A DNA stretch of 64,000 bases from Lojkania enalia (lineage: Eukaryota > Ascomycota > Dothideomycetes > Pleosporales), in the NCBI GenBank assembly GCA_010094045.1, contig ML986584.1:186001-250000 (forward strand), in the 5' to 3' direction. Made by a program: the position numbers and the translations under genes. Under the pieces are notes generated by a model. The model had not been told where the DNA came from and did not search any database. It was given only the letters and a program-made list of their open reading frames with translations. The stretch's first letter is position 1. Every line of letters begins with the position of its first letter. Positions 12,398-25,407 of the stretch are shown here, piece after piece.

Positions 12398-14245
12398 ATA
12401 TATTCTACTATTAAAGTAGCTAAACTATTAAAGTAGCTACTTTTTTTAGTATAATAAATACTATATATAAAAAGTTAATTTACTTAATATTAATAAGAAA
12501 TTTTATATATAATATACTTTTATCTAATTTAGAATTTTCTCTACTATCCTTTTAGTATATATAAACGTTATATCCAGTCTTACTATAGTTATTATAGTAG
12601 TATTAAGCTAGTTAAATTCTTTCTTAAGTATTAGTACTATAAATTTTCTTAAAGAGTTAAGAGTTTATAGATACTTTAATTATTATATATAAACATCTCT
12701 TATTATATAATACTATACTATTATACTAAATATATTTTCTTTTATATATTTTATATTTAGTTACTTCTTCTAATTACTTTTTAAACTTAAAGTTATAAGT
12801 TTAAAAAAGTATATTCTAATATAGTATTAATTTAGTATTTTTTATAAGCTATAAAAATCCTTCTTATACCTCTTTTAGTAATTATATAAAGAACTTTTAT
12901 ATAAGTATTAATTATAACCTAAATTTATATATATTATTTAGAGTTTTAAACTATTAAAAATCTTCTTATAAAAGTAGTTTTAATAGGGTATATAATTATA
13001 TATTTAAGTAATTTAATATAACCTACACGTTTAGAAGAATAATTTCTATTACTTTAAAGGCTTTTTAATAGTTCTTATATATAAATATATTAAAAAACAC
13101 GTTCTTAAAGGCTAGAAGAAAGCCTTCTTTATTACTATAGTAGATATATTAGTATATTAAATCTTATATATATTATAAGTACTTTAGCTTTAATAATAAG
13201 AAGTAAACTATATTAAGAGGCTAAAGTATATATAATAAATAAAAAGGTATATAAAGTATTAGAATCTTTTATATAAGGTAGTAATTTTTAAATTTCTAGT
13301 TAAGGTAGCTTTTATAACCGTCTAAAATAAGTAGTTTATATAATTCTATTTAATATATCTTTATATACTTATTAAAATATTTTAACTACTTAAAACTAAG
13401 TATATTATTTATCTAGCTATTTTTAGAGACTAAAATTTTCCAATTATATAATATACCTACTTTTTCATATTATATAAAAATATAGATATATCTTTTATAG
13501 ATAATAAATAGTAGAGTTATATATATAGTAGTATAAATATTTTAGATAATTATAATCTATTTATAATTAAATAGCTATATAAAAGTAGATTTTATATAAT
13601 ATTCTAAACCTATAATAACCTTTATAGTACTAATAATATCTATCTAAAAGTTTATTTTATTAAAATTATAGATATTATTATTATATATATTATATTTTAC
13701 AATTATATTCTATATAAGCTTAAATTATATATTAATAACCTCTAAATTTCCTTATTTTATTTTTTAGTAATCTTTTATTTAATTAAAAGCTGTTTTAAAC
13801 TTATTTATATATACTATAAATTATTTAAATTAATTCTTTTCTATAGATATTTTACTATATATACCTAATAGTTTATCTATTATATCTACTACCTTATATA
13901 GCTAAGGTGTAAATCCTTATAAATTAAGGTTAAGAATATATTATACGATTATTTATTGTTTAGTTACTATAAACTTCTAGTAATTTAGTTATATATAAAA
14001 GTAAAACGCGATTATATAAAGTTAAGTAGAGAGTTGTTAATATTATATATTAAAAGCTATAGTAGCGTATTATATGTTTTTAAACTAGTCTAATTTATAC
14101 GCTTATAAGATAAGCTTAATCTTACCTTCTTATTAAATTAATAGAAGATTGTATTATAGATTTATTATAGTTTATATATAGTATTTATAATACTAAGAAA
14201 AAGTAGCTGCTTTAATAGTTTAGCTACTTTAATAGTAGAATATAT
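12398..14245 (-). mobile_element. pogo/Fot1-like DNA transposon, family II, copy B (1,848 bp)
   Basis: A full-length relative of 5386-7268 with the same ATATATTCTACTATTAAAG terminus and TA flanks (12396-12397 and 14246-14247). It has only two 17-bp subterminal units at the right end, against four in copy A, which accounts for 34 of the 35 bp length difference. It is more strongly RIP-mutated than copy A. It sits exactly on the last TA of the G-III right LTR. The transposase relic is on the minus strand with many stops. Confidence 0.85.
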
Positions 14246-14247
14246 TA

Positions 14248-14740
14248 TCTATTTTCTATTAAATTATTATAGTAATATATACTAGTATTATTATAATATA
14301 TACTTCTAAATATAAAAATAGCTAATAAAGTAAGTAATTTATTTAGATAGATAATTTATTTATAAAATATATTATCTATTAAATATTATTATTAAATAGA
14401 AATTTAAATTATAATTAAATAATAAATATATATTATATAAAATATATAATAATATAAAATCTAGCTACTATAAAACTTATTTATTAATAAAATAGTAGTA
14501 TAATTTAATATTATAGTTAATAAAAAAGTACTAAAAATACTTCTATATAATAATATATTATTAGCTACTATTAAGTAGTTTTCTAATAAAATATTCTACT
14601 ACTTATATTTAATTAATTATCTAGCCTTAATTATAGTTTATATATAATTTAATATTATATAAATATATTTAATATTATTATAATATTTATAGAACTTTAG
14701 AAAATACTATATTAATACTACTCTATAAATATAGTAATAT
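14248..14740. other. RIP-degraded sequence, nothing identifiable
   Basis: About 490 bp of TpA-rich sequence between the pogo-II element and the second TRIM. No terminal repeats, coding motif or RNA gene were recognised. Confidence 0.6.
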
Positions 14741-14745
14741 CTAAT

Positions 14746-15272
14746 TATAAGGGTATATATACAATTCTACACCTATAATTAGTAATATTAATTATTCGTA
14801 CCTTTTAGTTATAGTAGTATAATAGTATAGAGCCGTACTTCTAATATTATAATTAATATTACCTAGTATACGGGGTTAATAGGTAGTACTATAGAGTCGC
14901 GAGTTTAATTTATATAAGAGCTAGTTCAGCCTAATAAGTTTTTTATAAAGCTAAAGTATAAGGCAGCCTCTTTAAATACTATATTAAGAGTTACTAGAAG
15001 GTCTAGTATATATATAGGTACGTACGTATAAGCGTATTTATATAGGCGTACTAAAAGGTAACTAAAGATAACTAGAGGGTTAATCTAGTAGAGTTAGAAG
15101 TCTTAATACCTGCCTTTATATATTACATCTCTTAGAGTATCTAGGGCGTATACTACTAAAGAGGGAGATAATATAAGGGTATATATACTATTCTATACCT
15201 ATAATTAGTAATATTAATTATTCGTACCTTTTAGTTGCAGTAGTATAATAGTATAGAGCCGTACTTCTAATA
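14746..15272 (+). mobile_element. TRIM (miniature LTR retrotransposon), copy 2
   Basis: A 527-bp element with two 101-bp direct LTRs (14746-14846 and 15172-15272), starting TATAAGGGTATATA and ending TTCTAATA. These are probably TG...CA ends changed by RIP. A perfect CTAAT duplication flanks it (14741-14745 and 15273-15277). A polypurine tract (AAAGAGGGAGATAA, about 15158-15171) lies immediately before the right LTR, as in LTR retrotransposons. The internal part has no coding capacity but contains the tRNA-like pair TAGTATACGGGG (14864-14875) and GTTTAATTT (14903-14911), the mutated forms of the boxes seen in copy 1. Confidence 0.88.
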
Positions 15273-15277
15273 CTAAT

Positions 15278-18200
15278 TAGTATAAAATACTCAATAATTA
15301 TAGTAATAGCTAATACTATATAAAATACCTTTATAACTAGCTAGAGAGGTAATACTAATTATATTAACTCTATAGAATAATTACTATTTTATAGTACTTC
15401 TAATATAACTTTTAATAATAATTCTAATACTTGTTAAAGTTTCTATAGATATATATTTTAACTTTTTAGGATACCTATTAATTAAAAAGCTTTAATTTAG
15501 TATATAGTTATAAAATTAACTATTAAAGTAGAATTATTAGTACTATTAATCGCCGGATTAAAAATAGAGTAGTAGTAGAAAGCTTTTACTTTACTATACT
15601 TCTATATTAACGCGTAACTAGTACTACTTTATAATAATTAATAAATAGTAGATATTATAAATAAGCTATCTAAGTATTTTAATATAAAACCTTATTATAT
15701 AGATATATACTAGTAATAGCTATATTAAAAAGTAATAGAGTAGAAACTTATAATTAGTTAATAACTAATAAATCTAATACTAGCTAATAACTTTATAAAA
15801 GTTCTATAACTATAATAATACTAAAAGTTTATTAAGTAATTAAAAATAGAAGATATTTTAGCTAGAATTAAATCTTAAGAAGTAATCTAAATTAATATTT
15901 TTATAAGTATATTTAGTTCTAACTAAACTAATAGATAAATATAGATTAGATTAGAGTTAAACTCTTATATAAATAGAGTAGAGTTAAGGTTAGAGTTTTA
16001 CTAATTAGCCTAGAGTATAAATAGAGTTAGAGTAGCTACTTAATAATAGAATATAGGTTAAAGTAGAATTATATAAACTAGATTTCTTTAAAATCTAACT
16101 AATTAGTATACTTTAGAAAGTAGTTTAGTAAGAGTATATATAGTATAATATTCTAGAGCTTTATTATAGCTATTTATTATAGATTAGACTAATATTACTT
16201 TATTAGATTCTAGGGTAGTATATTATAGTATATTATAGACTATAGTAGTATACTCCTTAACTATTAATTTTATATAGTTTAATCTAATATAATAATATAT
16301 TTATAATAGTAATTTATTATATAAACTATAGAGGTTTATAAATTTCTTAATAAATATACTTTTATAGTAGCTTCTTATTAGTAGTAGTACTAGGATTAAT
16401 ATTCTCCTAGTTAATCTTCTAGTTAATCTCTAGTTCTTTATTATATATTTAAGCTAGAAGTTTAAAGAGATTTATAACCTTATTAGTACTATAAAAAAGG
16501 TTTAGTTTACTAGTATTTTAGGCCTCTATAACCTAATATACTTTTTTAATATAATAGTTCTCTCTACTTATTATATATTTTAAAAATATAATATTCTAAA
16601 TTCTCTATATAATAAGGTAATATCTTCTATCTTTAATTATATTTTTAGTAGTATTAAAAACCTACTTAATATTAACTCCTATAATCTATATTAAAAGAAT
16701 ATCTTTTATAACCTAAGTAAGTTATAGATACTAATATTCGTTTACTTTCTACTAGCCTAATATATTAAAGTTATAACCTTAAATAGGAGGTATATTTAAA
16801 TAATTTTCTCCTTCTTAATAAGTTAGTTCTTTCTCTTCTTCCTCTAACTCTTCCTCTCCCTCTTCTTCTCTCTCTTCTATATTACTTAGATTCTAGTTTA
16901 AAAAATTTAAGAAGCTATTTAAAGATAAATATTATAGAGATAGTTTATAAAACTATTTATTACTTTATATTTATTAAAGTTAGAGTATTATAAATAAAAT
17001 ATAGTCTAATATATTTTTATTATAGTAATTAAGATATTTAAAGAATTATTAGTAATAGGTTTCCTTATACTAAAAGTCTTAAGTCTTATCCTATAATTAT
17101 AGTTAAAAGCTAATATAATAAATAGCTATAATAAAAATACTTTATATACTATAAACTTCTAAAATAGATCTAAAATTATTATATAATTAAATAAGTAACT
17201 ATATTTTATATCTATTTTTAAATAGTATTTATTTAATTTAGATTAACTCTTCTCTACTATAGCTTTTACTACTATTAGCTAATCTAAGTTACTCTCTATA
17301 TCTTTAACTAGATTTCTATTTATATTATCTAAAAAATTAAAAAGCCTATTATATATTTACTAAATATACTAGACTTAAGACTTTATATTCTTATTAAATA
17401 CTTTAGTTACTATTTTAAAATTGTTAAGTAGGTTTATAATTAGTATTAAATAGTATTATTTAATAGTAGATAGTTAAAGTTACTAAAGATTATTAAAATC
17501 TACTTTAGTATTCTTATTATTACTAAATCTTTAAATAGGAATCTTTAAGTTAATTTTATATTAAAATTAGTTATTAATATATTATTTAAAGTCTACTACT
17601 TAGTTATATATATTAAATATTAAATTCTATTAAGTTGGGATATTTCTTATTATAAATAGCTAGTATTTAGGTAGTAGAGAACTCTATAAAGTAATAAAAC
17701 GTTTATAATACTATAGTAATTAATTAATTATTTTATAAATAGTTTAAATCTAACTAAGAATTAATATATAATAACTATAATAACTAACTATAATAAAAAG
17801 CTATATTTTATAAAGAGAATTTAAAATAGAAATCTATATCTAAATCTTATTTATATTATATTACTATAAAGTTCCTCTATCTTCTATTTTTTTAAAGGAT
17901 ATAAGTTTAAGATAGTAAATAATTTCCTAAATAATATAATTAATAATATAAGTAAGATATAAAATTATAATCTTCTTATAGTTCTATTTAATACTATCTT
18001 CGTATAGTTTCTCTTATATTATATATATAAGTATACTATTAATAGTAGTATTATTATAGGTAGCTACTAGTAATTATTATTATATATTTATATTTAATAG
18101 AATATATAGTACTTCTATTATTATAGAAGTACTAGTATAGCTTCCTTAAATAGAGATAAAATTAAGTAGTCTCTTATAGAACTCCTAGTCCTAATTAATA

Positions 18201-21154
18201 TAGTACTTTTTTACTATAAGAAAACTAAAGTAGTTTTTTATAGATTAGATATTAAACGTAATTAATATTTTTATATTTTAGTTAAGGTTATATAAAAGAA
18301 AGAACTAAGCTACTATAATCTTATACTTAAATAGTTCTATAAAACTAAATTAGCTAATTAATATAGTACCTAATTAGAGAAACTAAATAAATTATTAAAA
18401 GGATAGATAATCTACTATTTAAAAAGACTAATTATTATTAATAATAATATAGACTAGTTTATACTTAAAGGTACTAGTAGAGTATAGTAGTATAATTAGA
18501 TCTTTATTATTAGGAGGCTTAGTTATAAATATATAGAACCTATTATATTTAGAAGCTAGAGTTTTTAAATAGACCTAAGATCTAAAATAATTTATTAGAT
18601 ACTTTATACTATTATAATTTTTATTTAGATATATAAGTTAAAAGTTATAATAGTAATAGAATATAAATAGGTAACTATCTAGAAATTATATAACTTTCTT
18701 AAATTATCTCTAAATCTTACTATAATAAGTAGTTAAATTCTATCTTAGTTTATTAAATATATTTAAAGGGTCCTAAACTTATAATATTAATTTCTACTAT
18801 ACTATCTATATATTAATAAGCTCTATTATCTTCTATTTATCTTTTTTATCTTCTATCTACAGATATATAATTAGCTAATAGGTTTCTTAGAAACTTTAAT
18901 AGAAAATTAATAGAGTATTAATTATAAGATACTAGATTTATATTAATATTAATATAACTATAATAAAACGCTATAATAAAGAATAGTAGGAATATTATAA
19001 TATTATAGGTATATAAGGAGTTAAGATTAATAATTAAGAGTATTTAGCTATAAATTATATTTGTAAACTACTACTACTACTACTACTACTACTAATATAT
19101 ATAAAATTCTAGTAAAATAGTAGTATATTATACTATTATATTAAGTATTTATTTTTAGAGATAATAGATTTTATTACTAAATAGTATACTAATACTATAC
19201 TTCTAATAGTATATAAGAGTCTATTATAGTATATTATAGAATACTATAGTCTAGAAAATACTATAAAGTATAGTAAATTACTATTATATATTATAAAGTA
19301 TAGTTAATTACTATTATTTAATATACTATAATATACTATAAGATATTATAGTATATTATCTAGAATCTAATAACTACCCTAGTCTATTTTATAATATACT
19401 ACTATAGTCTATAATATAGTATAATATATTACTCTAGTTAATTAAGTTTATATATATAAAGAAGTAATATAAATAAAATTTATATAGTATTAGAGAAGTA
19501 TATTAGATTTTCTTCTATTAACTACTAATAGTAAGAGTAAAACTAATTCTTATTTATTAAAATATTATTATCTAAAAAACTATTAAAGTTAGTTATATCT
19601 TTATCTAAAAAGTTTTTAAAAATACTATCTTACTTCTTATTTAATATTTTATATTTATCTTTATATTATATAAATTTAGCTTTAATTTTAGAGTTATTAT
19701 TAACCTCCTCTTTATACTTATTACTTTTAATACCTTTAATATAGGGTAAGTTTAAATTAAGAAGAAGATTATTATTAAATTAATTATATATTAATAGAAG
19801 CTCTTAATATTTAGGGTAGTAATTAGTATATATCTATAATAAATAGATGTAATAAGAAATATAATAAACTTACTTCTACTTTAGTTCTAAAATTATAGCT
19901 AACTCTTCTTTAGATAGTTTCTTAATAAACTCTTACTATTTATTTTAAATATTCTTACTTTTAAAACTATTATTTTATAATTTAAAAAAGCTATTTTAGT
20001 ATATTTTATATATAACCTTCTATATACCCCCTCTAGAGCTATATACCTATAATAAACTATAAACTAATTTTTATATAGTAGATATATCTTTCTTTTAACT
20101 AGTAGCCTTTAATAGAACTACTTAATAATATTTAAAGTTAATCTCTTAGTTAATATATTTCTATTTTAAGTAGATAACTTTTAATCTTACCTCTAACTAA
20201 TTATCTATTTACTTATAAGTATATATATATATAATAAATAATTATAATAACTTACTAGACTTATAATTATTAAAGTACTTCTCTATTATAGTTTTAATAG
20301 CTTTATCTAATATCTTTTTTTTTTCTTTTTCCCCTAATACTATATATTTAGTACTTTTCTATAGCTACCTCTTCTTAGTACTCTTAGTAGAGCGATTAGT
20401 AGTATAGGTATTCTTAATAGCTTTTTTCTTAGTAGTAAGTAATATAACCTTATTTCTTTATTAGATAGCGTATTTAGTATTACTAAATATACCTTTAAAA
20501 GGTACTATAAGGTTAGTTAGATAGCCTTTTTAAGAACTAGTTTAACTATATAGTAAAAGGACGTATTTAATTTTATAATCTTCTAACTATTAGTTCTATA
20601 TTTATTAGTAAACTATAATAAAAGACTAGTATAATTATTTACCTATATTAACTTTACCTACTTATTTTAGTTAAAGCTAACTAGTAGCTCTAATAGTTTT
20701 AGTAGTAGTAAACTATCTAAACTATTAAGAAAATTATTATTAATAGATTCTATTTTAATAGTTAATATTTTATAGAAACTATAATAAAAATATATAATAA
20801 ATTAAAGATTTAGAATTATACTAATAAGAATAAGATAGAAAGAAGAGTTATAGTAGAGTATTAGGCTTAATATAATAAGTATATATACTACCTACTAATA
20901 TAAATTAGATAGAAGTAATAATAAAATATATATATATTTAAATAAATATAAAATATTAGTTAGTTTAGTATAAAAAACTATTATTAAAAAGTATACTACT
21001 AGTTTTATAAAATAGTAAGTTATTATAGTTTTTTATTATAGTATTCTTATAATATATATCTAAATACTTTATTAGCTTTACTTTATAATCTTAATTTAAT
21101 ACTAGCTTTTAGTATATATATATTTTAGTATCTATATTTATATTTTAAGTATCT
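15278..21154. other. RIP-degraded repeat sequence, class unresolved
   Basis: Nearly 6 kb of TpA-rich sequence with no reading frame of note. It is presumably one or more old transposons. Visible landmarks are a pyrimidine-rich tract at about 16,820-16,875, short palindromic TAGTATATTATAG-type arrays near 16,200-16,265 and 19,190-19,435, and an (ACT)n run at 19,068-19,094. On the minus strand around 20,300-20,460 a lysine-rich segment can still be read. No LTR pair, TIR pair or catalytic motif was confidently recognised, so I do not assign a family. Confidence 0.55.
19068..19094. repeat. (ACT)n microsatellite
   Basis: Nine consecutive ACT/CTA units in an otherwise irregular AT-rich stretch. 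Confidence 0.9.
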
Positions 21155-21159
21155 ATTAA

Positions 21160-21438
21160 TATAATAATATAAAGAAATTGTTCTACGAAAAGCTTTATAT
21201 ATAACTTTATCTTAAAGTTTTTTACTTATCTTATTCTACCCCTAATTCTACCTCTTTTTCTATTTATATATAGTTATATACTCTCTTATAAATAGTTTAG
21301 TAGTTTTTCTATATCCTTTTATATAAGGCCTATAGGTATTAATAGAATTTTTAGGTCTTTAATCTTCTATATACTTCTATATACCTCTAAATAGATTTAT
21401 ACTATATTCGGACCTATTATCTTATTTATACTATTATA
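21160..21438 (+). repeat. G-II 5' LTR of the outer element
   Basis: 279 bp, from TATAATAATATAAAG to ACTATTATA. Same length and sequence, apart from transitions, as the LTRs at 31007 and 37829 and the split one at 42520/48071. Confidence 0.9.
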
Positions 21439-24400
21439 TTATATAGAAAAACTTAATATTACTAGTAATAGCCTCTTTAATAATATTATATTAATTGTTT
21501 ATTTAACTATATCTAAGTCTAAAATATACCTAATTTAGTTTAGATTATAATACTTATATACTATTATATTAAATTATTTAATTACTTAAATAGGATTTTA
21601 AAAACCTTTTATTAATTAAAACCTTTAAGTTTAGAACTTTCTATCTTCTATAATTAAGATTACTTTTAGAAAAGCCGCGTAAAGTATACCTAGGTAGAAA
21701 TTTAGAGACTACTAATAACTTATTAGAATTAGAGGTAACTACTAATATCTAACTATAATTTACCTTCTAATTTCTATACTAGAATTAATATATATATAAA
21801 CTATAGTAAGAGTAAACTTCTATTTACGTATATAAAATAACTATTACTTTCTATAAGGGGCTCTATAATAAACGAACCCCTTTTTATAGAGTTTATAGTA
21901 AAGAATCTATCTAATTTAGAAGAAAATTAGAGTAAATTAACCCTTAAAAAATAAATTATAATTTTATAAGAGAAGATTATATACTTAATATAATAGAGAA
22001 ATATTAGTTCTAATTAACCTCTATAAACTACTAAATTAGTACTAATAATATATTAAGAAACTTTTATAACTCCTCTAGTAAGAAATCTTTTAACTACTTT
22101 TAAGCCCTTTTAAGCCTATTTTACTAAATATATATCTAAAATCGAAAGTCTTATAAATAGTAATAAACCTATATTTAAATAATAGTAAATTTTAATTCTA
22201 GACCAATTTAAGATTAATATAGATTATTATTAGATAGAGTATATATATATAGTATTAATATAGAGATATACTTCTAGTACTATAAAAGAGTATCTAGAGC
22301 TAAAATACTTAGCTAAATTAGACTAGTATTAGTTTAAAAATACTAAAAAAATAATTTTACTTTTATAATTATATTTTATTATAGGTAATAAAGAGATAGA
22401 GGTATAATAGGCGTTTTAGGTCCTAAAGATAAATAAGAAAGAAGTATTTTTAACTTTTAAAGCTCGCTTTATTAGTATAGTTATTAGAGGATCTATATCC
22501 TAATCTAAGTAGTTCTTCTATTTATAGGATAAGATTCTCTCTAGTCTAAAGATATTAAACCTTAATTTTAAATTTATATAGAAAGACTCCTTTAATACTA
22601 TAGTTATCTACTTAATAGCTTATAATATAGAAAGGAGGAGTATTTCTAACTTTCTAGAATAAACTATTAGCCTATAGATTATAACTAAAATAAATTTAGA
22701 TTAGTATTAAAAGGCTTTTAAGAGTTTATTTAAAATAACCTATAATTTAATACTCTTTAATCTACTCTAGTATTAATACTTTATCCTACTACAATTATTC
22801 TCTAATAATCTAATAAGACTTCTATACCTAAAAGATATATAACTCTAGATAATTACTATAATTATAATAAACTAGAATACTTTATAAATAAATATATAGT
22901 TTTTAAAGTATAAGAAATAAAGGTTAAATAAGAGAAGATTAAAGAAGAAGAGTTTTTAAACATAAACAAGTACTATTTAAATAGTTTTTAGGTAGGAAAT
23001 AGAAACGCTTAAAAAAACTCTCTATTTTAGACTTAAATAAGTATAATTTATTAAATATTAATTTATTATATTTATTTAGAGGAAAATACTTTTAAATCTC
23101 TACTATTCTATATTTAAAAAGTATTAGTATATAATTAAACACTCTTATTAATACTAGTACTTAAAGCTTTCTATTCTTTAATTTTATAGTAGTTAGATTA
23201 CTTTTCTAAGCTTTATATATATTAATATAGTACTTACTCTTTAAAATTACTATTAAAGGTTTTTAGGACCGAATCTAAACTTTAGTTAAGTAGTATATCT
23301 ACTTATACCTATAAATTAATAGGAGAACTATTTAAAACTACTTATTTATTATTATAAACCTAAATACTTAAGATTATATTATTAGTATTAAATAGTTATA
23401 TTATTTTTAATTCTAGCTAAATATAGATAAGAATTAGATTATATAGCTTTTTAAGTATTCTACTACTTATAATCTATTACCTCCTTTTCTTATATAATTA
23501 ACTTAACTAATATATAATAAGGAGGTAGAGCTAGATATTTAGTAACGCGATACTTTATAGGAAAAGGACTAGTATTAGTAGTCTTATAATCCGACTATCT
23601 ATTATATTAAAAGTCTATTAAAACTACTAAAACTATATTAATCTTTTATAGCTTATAGTTTAAATAAGTTTAAAGCTTCTATATACTATATATAATAAAG
23701 TCTAAATCTAATCTAAAAAAAATTCGTTCTTCTATTATTATTCTTATTATAGCTAATACTTTCTACTTTAATATAAAAAGGAAGGAGAATGAGTTTTTCT
23801 CTACGTCTCTATACGAAATCGAACGGCTAATTAAAGATAAGTAAGCTCTAAAACTAGAAGATAAAGCTAAAAATAAAGTACTAGTAAATTTCTAATTACT
23901 ATTTAAATACTATAAGTATTAAAATATATTTAGTAAAACTATAGCTTATTAATTACTAGAATACTACTCTTATAATTATAAAATTATCCTTATAGAACTT
24001 CTCTCTAATAGTTATAGCCTATTATATAAGTAGAATATTAAGGAGTTAGAAGTAACTAAAAAGTATATTATAAATAATTTATAGAATAGATATATTAAGT
24101 AGAGTTTAAACTCTTTTATATCTTTAATCCTTTATATTTATAAACCTAATAGCGACCTATATATTTATATAGATTATTATAAATTTAATACTCTTATTTA
24201 TAAGAATATATATCTAATACTATATATAGATAAACTTCTATTTAAGCCTATTAAAATAGTAATTTTTACTAAGTTTAATATTTATATAGTCTTTAATAAG
24301 ATTAGAATAAACTTTAATTTTAAAGAATATACTATCTTTTAAACTTAATATAGAACTTATAAATATAAAGTTCTATCTTTTAGATTATATAATAGTCTAA

Positions 24401-25205
24401 TAACTTACTAGTACTATATAAATAATATATTAATCGACTACCTAAATAACTTCTATATTACTTATCTAGACAATATTTTTATCTACTCTAAAAACGAGGT
24501 AATATATACTATCTATATTAAAAAAGTTCTTAAGAAATTATATTAAGTAGAGTTATAGGTTAATATTAAGAAAAGTAAATTCTATATTACCTAAACTAAA
24601 TATTTTAATTATATTCTTTTAAATAAAAGTTTTAAAGTTAATTTAGAAAAGGTAGAAGTATTATATAACTAGTAACTATCTATTATTATAATAGGTATAA
24701 AATCCTTCTTAAGTTTTACTAGATTCTATTAATAGTTTATACTAGAATTCTCGTGTATTATAAAGCTAATTATTATATTATAGAGTTTTATAACCTCTTT
24801 TATATAGATTTTAAAATATAATATTACCTTTAAAAAATTAAAGTTAGCTCTATTAAGTATACCTATACTCTACTACTTTAACCCTATATTAGAAATAAAA
24901 ATAGAAACTAATACCTCTAATAGAATAGTTATAGAAGTACTATTATAGAAATATTCTAATAGAAAATAGTACTCTATAATATTCTATAGTAAAGTTCTAT
25001 CTAGTTTAGAACTAAACTAAAAGATCTATAATAAGAAACTATTTGCAATTATTACTATATTTAAATAATAGAGGGTAGAACTTATTTTAGTAGCTACTAA
25101 AACTTTAGTATATACCGATTATTATTTACTCAAATATTTTATAACTATAAAAGTACTTAAATACTTATTAAGTTTATTAGACTAAAAAATTAGTTTAGTA
25201 TTAGT

Positions 25206-25407
25206 TAAGAAGATCTAAGGATATAATAGAATTAGATATAATAAAAATCTATTATTATTAAAGCTAGAGAAAGAGAAGAGAAGGTATATAGTAGTAAAAT
25301 ATATATTATTTATTTACTTTAGTCTAGATAGATATAAAGTTATATAAAAGTAACTACTATTATAGTATTATAGGAACAGGACCGAGCTATAGGCCGGGAC
25401 CTTTATA
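25206..25407 (-). repeat. G-I copy 1, 3' LTR
   Basis: 202 bp, direct repeat of 30464-30665. It ends in CTTTATA, the complement of the TATAAAG LTR start. Confidence 0.9.

Noticed and set aside
14864..14911. A functional tRNA gene inside the TRIM
   Set aside because: Only box A/B-like motifs are visible, box B is mutated in this copy, and no acceptor stem could be paired by eye.
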